DNA of 64,000 bases from an uncultured Glaciecola sp. (lineage in GTDB: Bacteria > Pseudomonadota > Gammaproteobacteria > Enterobacterales > Alteromonadaceae), in assembly GCF_937770335.1 (NCBI RefSeq), contig NZ_CALJHY010000011.1, positions 1 through 64,000 on the forward strand. The letters are read 5' to 3'. A program made the translations under genes and the position numbers. The notes beneath the pieces are model-generated. The model searched no databases, was not told the origin of the DNA, and saw only the letters and a program-made list of their open reading frames with translations. Of this stretch, positions 9,222 through 17,999 are shown in pieces (the stretch's first letter is position 1; every line of letters starts with the position of its first letter).

Positions 9222-10119
9222 TTGGTTATGCCATTTAAGGCCAGTTCGCAACAAGAATATTTTTTTAAAATAAGTTCTGCGTCAGGTATTGAATTTAATT
9301 ATCAATGGCAAAATGTTGGTGGTGTGCGTGAACTCAATTTCTTACTTTCGCATGCCAACATCGATAATTCACCTAATTCTGCTCCAGCCTATAACATAGC
9401 TCTAGCTCAAAATTATATTAATAGAAATTTACTTGAATATGCGCAAACAATAAATCCGAAAGTTGCGAAAACCTCAATTAAGCGCTCTGGAAGTTTCTAG
9501 TAAGTTAGCAGATAAAGTAAACGAAATTACTGAGACGTTTGGTAAGAAACACGAAGAAGCAGAAGCCGATTACTTAACTGAAAACTACTATGTTTCATTT
9601 AGGAATGAAATGGGCCAGTTGATGATTAAACCAGACCATATTCGTTACGCTGAAGAAAGTAGTCAAAATCTTAACTCTATTGTACTCGCTATCAAAGAAC
9701 AAATGAACAATCCCTATAACCCTAGAGAGTTTGTTGATTTCTCATTGAACTGGCTACAAACTATTCCATGTGACACTCTTGAAAACCGTCTTTCGTCGAA
9801 TGGTTCCGGTTTTGCCGCACCTCGACAACTTTTGTTAAACAACAAAGGCGACTGTTATAGTAAATCAACCCTTTTTCTTGCACTTCTAAAGTCCTATAAT
9901 CCAAGATTACCTTCCAAAATGTTTTTCTTACCTAATCATGCGTTAGCTGGAGTCTTAGTTAGTCTTAAACCAAATAAAGCGGATGAACAAATCATACATG
10001 ACAACGTTTCGTATATATTGGCTGAGCCTACTGGCGCTGCGCAGTATAAATTAGGTGAGATAGCCCCTTCGAGTAAAATGGCTATCAGGAATCGTCAATT
10101 CACCACCGAACTATTTTAA
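9222..10119 (+). pseudogene. transglutaminase-like domain protein, frameshifted
   Basis: Two overlapping frames together give one protein. The first (9222-9500, possible TTG at 9222 or ATG at 9228) reads MPFKASSQQEYFFKISSAS onwards. The second, open to 10119, carries the domain core: NNKGDCYSKSTLF with the presumed catalytic Cys, FFLPNHALAGV with the His, and SYILAEPTGAAQYKLGE. These recall the transglutaminase-like hypothetical proteins common in Alteromonadales. The frame changes by +1 somewhere in 9463-9500. Family members normally begin with a secretion signal, which is not evident in either frame, so the 5' end may also be damaged. A short ATG frame at 9191 stops after 15 codons. The function of the family is not established. 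Confidence 0.6.
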
Positions 10120-10143
10120 ATCTCCCCATCAATCAGCAACAAT

Positions 10144-10237
10144 AAAGACACACCTGATTTGCTTTCTCTAAGAACAAAAATGCAAAACTAGGACACACCT
10201 ATAAACAAAATAAGGACAAAACAGGTGTGTCCTTATT
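10144..10237. repeat. cluster of three GACACACCT-type repeats with a hairpin
   Basis: Copies lie at 10144-10155 (AAAGACACACCT), 10191-10200 (GGACACACCT) and, inverted, 10223-10234 (AGGTGTGTCCTT). The last lies within a 10-bp perfect hairpin, AATAAGGACA (10209-10218) and TGTCCTTATT (10228-10237), with a 9-nt loop. The cluster is between the frameshifted transglutaminase-like gene and the amidohydrolase. It could act as a terminator-like structure, but no T tract follows. Confidence 0.8.
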
Positions 10238-10395
10238 CGAGGGTTTACAGAAAGGGGGAGTGATATACTAGACGAAAGTTGCATAACTTTTTATTAACAT
10301 CTATTGTTCGTTCTAGAATGCGCAAATGGCAGTTAGATTAGTCATATAAAGACGCATCACCTAAGCATTTATTAATTCACGGCAGAAGAAAAATA

Positions 10396-13300
10396 ATGAT
10401 ATCAACAAGACAAAAGCTGATCCCCTTCCTACTCTCCGGTTTACTGAGCTTTAGTGCCTTAAGTATCGCCGATGATCACGAAGAGATAGAAACAGAAGAA
10501 GACAAACCTTTCGCAACATGGGATGTTTTAAATCCGCCCATGACATTATCTAAGGTCGAAATAAACACCAATGAAACGACCTGGTCTAGTTTAGATGTTA
10601 GCCCCGACGGCAAGCAATTTGTGTTTGATATGCTCGGCGATATTTTTATTGCTAGCACCAATGGTGGCGACGCAAAGCCGTTAACCCAGGACTTCGCCTG
10701 GAATATACATCCAACAATAAGCCCTAATGGTAAACAAGTTGCCTTCATTTCTGACCGCGATGGACTATCTAATGTTTGGGTAATGGATTTAAGCGGTGAG
10801 AACTTGCGTCAAGTTACCAAAGAAAAGAAAAACTTAATACACTCCCCTAAATGGAGTCCGGATGGCGAATACATTGTCGTCAACAAAGGTATTATGTCTA
10901 GCCGAAGTATTCCTGCCGGTGAAATCTGGCTTTATCATCAAAGCGGTGGCAACGGCCTTGCAATTAAAGAACGCGTTAGTGGCAAAGTTGACCAAAAGAA
11001 CATTACTGACCCTGCATTTTCACCCGATGGGCAGTATATTTACTACACGCAAGATGTTACGAGCGGTTCGCAGTTTAGTTATAACCGAGATGCCCTTCAA
11101 GGCCTATTCGCGATTATACGATACGATAGAAAAACAGGTGAGGAAGAACGTTACATTTCTGGAACCGGTGGAGCAGTCGTACCGACACCTTCGCCCGATG
11201 GAAGATATGTAGCATTTGTTCGTCGTGTAAAAAGTAAAACCGCATTATTCTTAAAAGACATCAAGTCTGGCGATGAAAAAGCGATATTTATGGATCTCGA
11301 ACGCGATATGCAAGAAGGTTTCGGAAGCGAAGGTTATTTTGCATATTTCGATTGGACTCCTGATTCTGAACAAATCATGTTTTGGACAGGTGGAAAATTC
11401 CATAAACTCAGTATAAAAGACCAGTCACTAACAACTTTAGACGTGAACATTAAGACAACAGTTCAATATGCAGATGCTTTGCGTTTTGATGTCGATGTTG
11501 CTCCTGATGAGTTTGATGTTAAAGCAATACGTTGGGCACAGAAATCACCCGATGGTAAAACGATCTTATTCCAAGCACTTGGTAAACTCTACACGAAAGA
11601 TATCAAAAGCGGCAAAATCGAACGCCTTACTAAGCAGAATTCGCATGACGAGTATTATCCGCGGTTTTCAAACAACGGTAAAAAAATCGTTTATACAACA
11701 TGGAGTGATAATGGTCTTGGCGATATAAGAATTATTTCTGTAAGAGACGGTAAAGGCAAAATAGTGAGTTTGTCAAAAGGCCATTTTATCGAGCCTAGTT
11801 TTTCAACAGACGGAAAGTTGGTTACTTATCGCAAATTTACTGGCGGCTACTTGCTAGACCCGACTAATTCTATTGACCCTGGTATTTACGTTCTTAATTT
11901 AAAAGAAGAAACCACCGAACGCGTTTCAAAGAGTGGTGTTGAGCCGCATTTTTCTGCCGGTAATGAGCGCGTTTATTTTAGCGAATCAGTGGGCGGAACA
12001 CCCTACAGCGAAACACAGTTTTCTAGTGTGAACTTGCGTGGCGAAGACAAACGAGTGCATTTACATGGTGGTGACAAAGTCAGCGAATACCGTTTATCTC
12101 ATGATAAGAAATGGATTGCTTTTGTTTATCAATACAACACTTTTGTAACCCCATTTGCAGATAATGGTCAAAAAGTGACTATTGGTCCTAAAATGTTATC
12201 ACTTCCTGTAAAACAGCTTTCTGCTCGCTCTGGTAACTACATGACTTGGAGCCCTAATAACCAATCAGTAGGTTGGTCTCACGGCCCTCGTTATTTTGAG
12301 CGTAGTTTAGATAATGCTTTTAGTTTTTTAGCAGAGTCAGATGCGCAACTGCCTGAGCCGCTAAATGAAGGCATGGATTTATCTTTCAAGAAAAAATCTA
12401 ACAAGCCAAATCGTTATACAGCGATTGTTGGTGGCAAGCTCGTGACAATGCGCGATGCAGACAATCAGAAAGAAGTTATTGAGAACGGCATCGTACTAAT
12501 AAAAGACAATATGATCGAAGCTGTCGGCACAATGGCCACAATCACGATCCCTGACGATGCACTGGTTATCAATGCTGAAGGGAAAACTGTCATTCCTGGA
12601 CTCATTGATACCCATGCACATGGATCTCAAGGCCGTAATGAAATTATTCCTGATCAAAACTGGAGTCAATATTCTAACCTCGCGTTCGGTGTGACAACGA
12701 TCCATGATCCATCGAATGACACCACAGAGATTATGGCTGCAGGTGAATTGCAAAAAGCGGGACAACGCATAGCTCCAAGGATTTACTCAACAGGAACAAT
12801 ATTATATGGCGCAGAAGCACTGGGCTATAAATCTATTATTGACGACTATGATGATGCTTATTATCACGTTCAAAGATTAAAAGATCTTGGAGCTATCTCT
12901 GTTAAAAGTTACAACCAACCGAGACGTGACCAACGTCAACAAGTGCTAGTTGCGGCTAAAAAACAAGAGATGATGGTGGTGCCAGAAGGCGGTGGTAAAT
13001 TCCAACAGAATATTTCTATGTTAGTTGATGGGCACACTGGGTTAGAACACAGTCTTCCTATTGCCAATGGCTATAACGATCTAACCCAATTATGGAAAGC
13101 GACGAAATTTGGTTACACACCTACCTTTGTTGTTTCTTATGGCGGATTAACCGGTGAAACGTATTTTTATGACCGTACTAATGTGTGGGAAAATGAGAGA
13201 TTAATGCGTTACACGCCCTACTTTTTGGTCGACCGCAATATTCGTCGTCCCAAAGCGCCTGATGATCACTACAATCATTTTGCCGTTGCTAAATATGCAA

Positions 13301-13728
13301 AAGAATTGCGCGATAATGGCGTGAGCGTGCATATTGGTGCCCATGGTCAACGTGAAGGCTTAGGTGCACATTGGGAGTTATGGTTAATGGAGCACGGCGG
13401 TTTTACTCCATTTGAAGCTCTTCGTGGTGGTACTATTGATGGCGCAAGACATCTTGGTATGGATAAGGCAATCGGCAGTATCGAAGTCGGTAAATTGGCC
13501 GACTTAGTTATTATTGATGGTGACGTTCTGAATGATTTAAGTCGTAGCGAATTCGTTGACTATACTGTGATTAATGGTCGCGTGTTTGAAGCGGCTACGA
13601 TGAACGAAGTTGGCTCAACAAATAAGCGATCTCCTTTTTTCTTTGAAAGCGACAATAACGCGTTTATGCCTGAGCAAACTAAACAGCAAATGGAAGCGAA
13701 GGCTCACATGTACCATTGGGTGCATTAA
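10396..13728 (+). CDS. secreted TolB-like beta-propeller/amidohydrolase fusion protein
   Basis: The 1110-residue protein begins with a signal peptide (MISTRQKLIPFLLSGLLSFSALSIA) and is predicted to be periplasmic or exported. Residues about 55-640 contain repeated WD40-like/PD40 strands such as SPDGKQFVFD, SPNGKQVAFISDRDG and WSPDGEYIV, as in TolB and the DPP4-type propellers. Residues about 670-1090 form an amidohydrolase domain. It has the metal-binding GLIDTHAHG at about 733-741, VHIGAHGQ at about 977, and the late motif GSIEVGKLADLVIIDGDVL. This arrangement is found in a family of secreted amidohydrolases annotated as imidazolonepropionase- or prolidase-like enzymes. A substrate, perhaps a peptide or cyclic amide, cannot be deduced. 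The ATG has a GAAGAAAA purine run upstream. A good terminator follows, so it is probably monocistronic. Confidence 0.85.
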   Translation: MISTRQKLIPFLLSGLLSFSALSIADDHEEIETEEDKPFATWDVLNPPMTLSKVEINTNETTWSSLDVSPDGKQFVFDMLGDIFIASTNGGDAKPLTQDFAWNIHPTISPNGKQVAFISDRDGLSNVWVMDLSGENLRQVTKEKKNLIHSPKWSPDGEYIVVNKGIMSSRSIPAGEIWLYHQSGGNGLAIKERVSGKVDQKNITDPAFSPDGQYIYYTQDVTSGSQFSYNRDALQGLFAIIRYDRKTGEEERYISGTGGAVVPTPSPDGRYVAFVRRVKSKTALFLKDIKSGDEKAIFMDLERDMQEGFGSEGYFAYFDWTPDSEQIMFWTGGKFHKLSIKDQSLTTLDVNIKTTVQYADALRFDVDVAPDEFDVKAIRWAQKSPDGKTILFQALGKLYTKDIKSGKIERLTKQNSHDEYYPRFSNNGKKIVYTTWSDNGLGDIRIISVRDGKGKIVSLSKGHFIEPSFSTDGKLVTYRKFTGGYLLDPTNSIDPGIYVLNLKEETTERVSKSGVEPHFSAGNERVYFSESVGGTPYSETQFSSVNLRGEDKRVHLHGGDKVSEYRLSHDKKWIAFVYQYNTFVTPFADNGQKVTIGPKMLSLPVKQLSARSGNYMTWSPNNQSVGWSHGPRYFERSLDNAFSFLAESDAQLPEPLNEGMDLSFKKKSNKPNRYTAIVGGKLVTMRDADNQKEVIENGIVLIKDNMIEAVGTMATITIPDDALVINAEGKTVIPGLIDTHAHGSQGRNEIIPDQNWSQYSNLAFGVTTIHDPSNDTTEIMAAGELQKAGQRIAPRIYSTGTILYGAEALGYKSIIDDYDDAYYHVQRLKDLGAISVKSYNQPRRDQRQQVLVAAKKQEMMVVPEGGGKFQQNISMLVDGHTGLEHSLPIANGYNDLTQLWKATKFGYTPTFVVSYGGLTGETYFYDRTNVWENERLMRYTPYFLVDRNIRRPKAPDDHYNHFAVAKYAKELRDNGVSVHIGAHGQREGLGAHWELWLMEHGGFTPFEALRGGTIDGARHLGMDKAIGSIEVGKLADLVIIDGDVLNDLSRSEFVDYTVINGRVFEAATMNEVGSTNKRSPFFFESDNNAFMPEQTKQQMEAKAHMYHWVH

Positions 13729-13756
13729 TTTAGGTTAGTTTTCAGCTTTAAAAATT

Positions 13757-13785
13757 AAAAACGCGTCTATATGGCGCGTTTTTTT
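13757..13785 (+). terminator. terminator after the amidohydrolase gene
   Basis: An AAAACGCG / CGCGTTTT stem with a TCTATATGG loop is followed by T residues, about 30 bp after the stop at 13728. Confidence 0.85.
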
Positions 13786-14193
13786 GTGTCTTAATTTCTC
13801 TTCACATTTATCATTCGTTTAAAATTCATACAACAAAATGCAAAAGTTATGCATAACAGCGTTATTTAGATAAAAAATAGCATTAGATTTTCTAATATCC
13901 AAAGCCTGAAATAAGCGCTAAAAGTGACATGATTGAGGTGGAATTTAATATTGAAAAACCATATAACCATCTGTTTTTAATTAGTTTAGTTCGCTTTAAC
14001 TAAAGGGTCCTGTATTGATAGACTCGGTCATTAGTACATCTTTAAAAATGGGACAAAATTGCAAAATGTCCCATTTTTAAAAGTATTTGTCCCATTTTTA
14101 AACGTCGCTTTCCCTGAACATAAGTAAGCTAGTAGTTCACATCAAACCGTGATCCTATGAAAAGACCGGCTACGTTCAAGGAATGAAAAAACA
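13786..14193. other. 408-bp regulatory gap before the export operon
   Basis: No convincing gene is visible. The stretch holds a small palindrome, TTTAGTT/AACTAAA, at 13985-14004 and the triple 15-bp repeat at 14041-14102. A 24-codon frame at 13929-14003 has no ribosome-binding site and no double-glycine leader. The promoter of the export operon should lie here. Confidence 0.5.
14041..14102. promoter_or_regulatory. triple 15-bp repeat, candidate operator for the export operon
   Basis: TTTAAAAATGGGACA (14041-14055) is exactly inverted as TGTCCCATTTTTAAA at 14067-14081. The latter is repeated directly at 14088-14102, 21 bp on, which is two helical turns. The block ends 91 bp upstream of the HlyD-type start. 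Exact repetition on one face of the helix suggests cooperative binding of a regulator. An extragenic repetitive element is the alternative. Confidence 0.55.
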
Positions 14194-15453
14194 ATGCGAT
14201 ATTCAACTGAGCTGTTTAGAAAAGAAGCAATAGAAGGGCAAAATACAAATAACTTTGGTGAAGCTATGCTGTTACCTAAAACCAATCACCAAATACTTGC
14301 CGTTACGTTAATTTGTTGGTTTTTGTTTTTATGCGGACTACTTCTTAGCGCCAGCTTTAGTAGTAAAGCAACGGTAAATGGTTGGCTCGTGAGATCTAAG
14401 CCCAGCATCGATATCATGGCTAAAGAGACAAATGGTATAATCAAATCTATACAGATAAGCAACGGAAACCAAGTATTTAAGGGACAGGTGTTGCTCGAAG
14501 TATCGCGCAATGCAAGTGCTCTCATAAATGAAAACTATCAACAACAATTAGATTCGCTATTGCAACAACGAAAATTATTAGAAAAGCGCGAACTTATATT
14601 AATCAATAAATATCAACAACAAGAAAGACAAAATGAGGGGGCGATACAAAACTATCAGCAACATTTGAAGCTTAATTTTGGGATTACAAAAAGGTTAGAA
14701 AAACGCGCTCAACAGGCGTCTAACGAAGAAGCCGTCTTATTATCACTTCTGCATAATCACAGCATATCAAAGTCAACTTACAACACTCAAAAAGAGAAAC
14801 GTCAGGCAATTGAATTTCAACTAGCACAAACATATTCAACTAAATTGGACTTTGAACAAAGATTATTATCAGCCAAACAAAACCAAGTCAGCAGCAAAAT
14901 AACATCAGACGAAGAGCAAAATGCGCTTGAATCACAATTACAACGCACTACCCAAGAGATAAAACGATTCCAAGGAGCTGGTGACTACCTTATTAAAAGT
15001 CCAATTGACGGTATTGTGAATAACTTACAAGCAACAAACGGTGAAACTATCAGCGGCAATATACCATTAATGCAAATAACCCCGTTAAACAATCCATTAA
15101 AAGCTGTTTTATACGTACCATCAAATAATGCCGGATTCATTAAAAGTGAGCAGTTAGTGCAGCTCAAACTCAATGCATTCCCTTATCAGAAATTCGGCAC
15201 GTCCAAAGCTCATGTATCGCACGTATCGCAACAAGTACTATTGCCACATCAAGTCAAGCGCTCGCCTATGCGACTTAATGGACCCGTTTTTCTAATTGAG
15301 GCGACACTTGATACACAAACAGTTAACGCTCGCGGTGACACTGTGAAGCTCAAAGCCGGCATGCTTTTTAAAGCCGAGATAACACTCTCAAATAGGAGCT
15401 TGCTGGAATGGTTGTTAAGCCCAATTTATAGCTTGCGGGGTCAAATCACATGA
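14194..15453 (+). CDS. HlyD/CvaA-type membrane fusion protein of a peptide exporter
   Basis: The 419-residue adaptor couples an inner-membrane ABC exporter to an outer-membrane TolC channel. One membrane segment lies at about 30-52 (ILAVTLICWFLFLCGLLLSA). A periplasmic lipoyl half-motif (NGIIKSIQISNGNQVFKGQVLLEV) follows, then a long coiled-coil hairpin rich in Q, E and K at about 105-260. The second lipoyl half (YLIKSPIDGIVNNLQATNGE) and a beta-barrel region complete it. The N-terminal FRKEAIEGQ... and overall layout are like CvaA/RaxA adaptors of bacteriocin and small-peptide secretion rather than HlyD of RTX toxins. It overlaps the next gene by 4 bp (ATGA), showing translational coupling. 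A TolC partner would be needed, and the only tolC in view is frameshifted. Confidence 0.87.
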   Translation: MRYSTELFRKEAIEGQNTNNFGEAMLLPKTNHQILAVTLICWFLFLCGLLLSASFSSKATVNGWLVRSKPSIDIMAKETNGIIKSIQISNGNQVFKGQVLLEVSRNASALINENYQQQLDSLLQQRKLLEKRELILINKYQQQERQNEGAIQNYQQHLKLNFGITKRLEKRAQQASNEEAVLLSLLHNHSISKSTYNTQKEKRQAIEFQLAQTYSTKLDFEQRLLSAKQNQVSSKITSDEEQNALESQLQRTTQEIKRFQGAGDYLIKSPIDGIVNNLQATNGETISGNIPLMQITPLNNPLKAVLYVPSNNAGFIKSEQLVQLKLNAFPYQKFGTSKAHVSHVSQQVLLPHQVKRSPMRLNGPVFLIEATLDTQTVNARGDTVKLKAGMLFKAEITLSNRSLLEWLLSPIYSLRGQIT

Positions 15454-17681
15454 ATCTTAACTCGGATGTTGAAACGACCAATACAAAAACAACGACTAGA
15501 AAAAAGGCACAAACAAAAGTCAGTCATATATTGAGATTTTCGTCCAAACAAAGACTCAATATAATTATGCAAGCTGAAGCCAGTGAATGTGGTCTTGCAT
15601 GTGTCGCAATGCTCGCTAACTACCATGGCAATCATATTAGTTTAGATAAGTTGCGCCAACTTAACCCTGTATCAATTCAAGGAAGTAATTTAACTCAACT
15701 TATGCAATTAGGTGACTTACTCGGCCTTTCTTGTAGGGCATTGAAAGTACAACTCGCGGAACTTAAAGAATTGAATACACCTTGTATTCTGCATTGGAAC
15801 TTTCAACATTTTGTGGTTTTACAGAATGTGAGCAAAGGGCATTGTGACATTGCAGATCCCGCCTTAGGCCTCAGAAGATTAAATATGCAGCAGGTTAGTG
15901 AAGCCTTTACTGGCGTTGCTATTGAGATGCGGCCAAATACTAAATTTCAAAAGGCTCAAGCGTCACAAAAACTTGAATTAATACACTTTTTAAGCAGCGC
16001 CATTGGTATTAAACGCCAGCTAGGGATTTTATTTGGGTTAAGTTTATTGCTTCAGCTCTTTGCCATTATAGCTCCATTTTATATGCAAACCGTCATTGAT
16101 GAAGTCATCGTAAAATCCGATAGTTCCTTACTTAATGTGCTCGCTCTCGCCTTTCTTTTATTGCTATGTATAGATACGGTCACGTTGATGCTTCGCGAGA
16201 GAGTCATGCTTTATTTTTCAAATCAATTTAGTATACATATGGCTACTCGTGTTTTTACCCACCTACTTTCACTGCCGATAGACTATTTTCAAAAGAGACA
16301 TTTAGGCGATATTGTGAGTCGTTTCTCCTCTCTTCAAAATATTCGTCATATTGTGACATCAGGCATCATTTCAGGGCTTATTGATGGACTAATGGCATTG
16401 TTGATGCTTATCGTTTTATTCTTCTATTCTGCCACACTGGCCAGTATTGTTTGCTTAGTTGTCATATTTTATGGCCTGCTACGCTGGTTATTCTTTAGGC
16501 CCATGAAACGGCAAAATATGGAGGTTATTCAAAGCCAAGCTTCTGAAAATACGCATTTTATGCAAAGTATTCGGGCGATAAAAACGATCAAGCTCAATAA
16601 TAAAAGTACACAACGCGGCTCTCAATGGCTCAACCTCCTTAGCAATGCGATGAATAAACAAATTAAGCTATCACGTTGGCAAATAAATTTTTCAGTGTTG
16701 AATAAAATATTATTTGGTTTAGAGAATATTATGATCATTTATTTAGCTGCCAAATTGGTCACTGTAAACTTATTTTCGATAGGTATGCTGTATGCATTTA
16801 TAAGTTACAAAGCTAAATTTATTGCAGCGGCTGACAGTTTGATTAACCACTGGCTGGAATTCAAAATGCTCAGAGTTCACTTAGATAGATTGGCCGACAT
16901 CGTTTTTAGTAAAAGTGAGATATTTACAAGCCTCGAAGATACAATCAATAATAATGTAGAACACTTAACAGCCAATGTACAGAGTGCCTTTCATGTGTCT
17001 GCTCGTGATTTGTCGTTTCAATATCACTCAACTCAAGACTATGTTTTTAAACACATAAATTTGAATATTCCACGCGGTAAATGCGTTGTCATTTGCGGGC
17101 ACAGCGGTTGTGGAAAATCAAGTCTGTTGCTGTGCTTAATGGGCTTAAGCACTAGTGCTGAAGGCAACGTTTATATCGACGGCAACTTACTCAATGCCAG
17201 TAACCGGCACCAACATGGTGTTGCTGCCGTGCTTCAGGATGATCAACTACTTAATGGTTCAATTCTCGAAAATATTACAGACTTTGCAGACACAACAAAC
17301 CTACAGCTTATGATTGAAGTGACTAAATTAACCTGCTTACACAGGGATATTATGCATATGACGATGCAATACAACACCTTAGTAGGAGATATGGGGAACA
17401 CATTAAGTGGCGGCCAGAAACAACGTCTATTGCTTGCTAGGGCGCTCTATAAGGAACCAAGATTGTTATTCATGGACGAAGCAACGAGTCATCTTGATGC
17501 TCCTACAGAAACAATTATCAATGACAACTTACGTAAATTGAGCATAACCAAAATTATGATTGCTCACCGCCAAGAAACCATTGCAAGTGCAGACATTGTG
17601 CTAGCTTTTATTAAAGGTGAATTATGCGATATCACGCACCAATATCTCACCAATACCAACCCGCAACAAACATCGAAATAA
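15450..17681 (+). CDS. C39-peptidase-containing ABC exporter (PCAT, CvaB/RaxB-like)
   Basis: Such transporters cleave a leader after a double glycine and export the mature peptide. The N-terminal C39 domain (about 35-165) keeps the catalytic set: Q41, C47 in EASECGLAC, H120 in NFQHFVVL, and D136 in IADPALG. The transmembrane domain spans about 190-480. The nucleotide-binding domain has Walker A GHSGCGKSS at about 550, signature LSGGQ at about 652, Walker B LLFMDEATSHLD at about 675, and IAHRQET as the switch His. All ATPase and peptidase residues appear intact, so the protein is predicted to be active. At 743 residues it has the usual length. No gene for a double-glycine substrate lies in the operon or next to it, so the cargo is unknown. 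The ATG overlaps the adaptor stop codon. Confidence 0.92.
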   Translation: MNLNSDVETTNTKTTTRKKAQTKVSHILRFSSKQRLNIIMQAEASECGLACVAMLANYHGNHISLDKLRQLNPVSIQGSNLTQLMQLGDLLGLSCRALKVQLAELKELNTPCILHWNFQHFVVLQNVSKGHCDIADPALGLRRLNMQQVSEAFTGVAIEMRPNTKFQKAQASQKLELIHFLSSAIGIKRQLGILFGLSLLLQLFAIIAPFYMQTVIDEVIVKSDSSLLNVLALAFLLLLCIDTVTLMLRERVMLYFSNQFSIHMATRVFTHLLSLPIDYFQKRHLGDIVSRFSSLQNIRHIVTSGIISGLIDGLMALLMLIVLFFYSATLASIVCLVVIFYGLLRWLFFRPMKRQNMEVIQSQASENTHFMQSIRAIKTIKLNNKSTQRGSQWLNLLSNAMNKQIKLSRWQINFSVLNKILFGLENIMIIYLAAKLVTVNLFSIGMLYAFISYKAKFIAAADSLINHWLEFKMLRVHLDRLADIVFSKSEIFTSLEDTINNNVEHLTANVQSAFHVSARDLSFQYHSTQDYVFKHINLNIPRGKCVVICGHSGCGKSSLLLCLMGLSTSAEGNVYIDGNLLNASNRHQHGVAAVLQDDQLLNGSILENITDFADTTNLQLMIEVTKLTCLHRDIMHMTMQYNTLVGDMGNTLSGGQKQRLLLARALYKEPRLLFMDEATSHLDAPTETIINDNLRKLSITKIMIAHRQETIASADIVLAFIKGELCDITHQYLTNTNPQQTSK

Positions 17682-17695
17682 GGAAAATTTACGAT

Positions 17696-17917
17696 ATGAA
17701 TATGATTACTCAAATACAAACCCTCTCTAAACGTGAGAAACAAGTAGCGATGAAAATTATTGAAGGATCGCCTAATAAAATTATTGCGGCTAGTTTATTC
17801 ATCAGTGAACGTACGGTTAAATTTCACTGCGCGAACATCTATCGGAAACTCAATATTAGCAATAGAACAACGTTAATAGCGAAGTATTATAAGGAACTAT
17901 ATGACATGGCCTCGTAG
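17696..17917 (+). CDS. solo LuxR-type helix-turn-helix protein
   Basis: The 73-residue protein is almost only a GerE/LuxR DNA-binding domain: LSKREKQVAMKIIEGSPNKIIA, the recognition region SERTVKFHCANIYRKL and NISNRTTLIAKYYKEL. No receiver or ligand-binding domain precedes it. It lies 14 bp after the exporter stop with an AAGGA ribosome-binding site, so it is probably the third gene of the same operon. The most economical inference is autoregulation of the export operon, perhaps through the triple repeat upstream, but nothing in the sequence proves this. The ATG at 17696 is preferred to an earlier in-frame start at 17624 inside the exporter gene. Confidence 0.82.
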   Translation: MNMITQIQTLSKREKQVAMKIIEGSPNKIIAASLFISERTVKFHCANIYRKLNISNRTTLIAKYYKELYDMAS

Positions 17918-17971
17918 TTTGTAATTAATCAAAAGCGTGACTTTAACCAATCGCGCAATCGAACAAAATAT

Positions 17972-17995
17972 AAAGCCCGAATACCGGGCTTCTTT
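17972..17995. terminator. convergent terminator, export operon and tamB
   Basis: An AAAGCCCG / CGGGCTT stem with an AATAC loop sits between two convergent genes. T-rich tails occur on both sides (CTTT on the plus strand, TTTATATTTT on the minus strand). Confidence 0.8.
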
Positions 17996-17999
17996 ATAC

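Noticed and set aside
13929-14003. 24-codon frame that might be the exporter's cargo peptide
   Set aside because: There is no ribosome-binding site and no double-glycine leader, and it is shorter than known cargo precursors.
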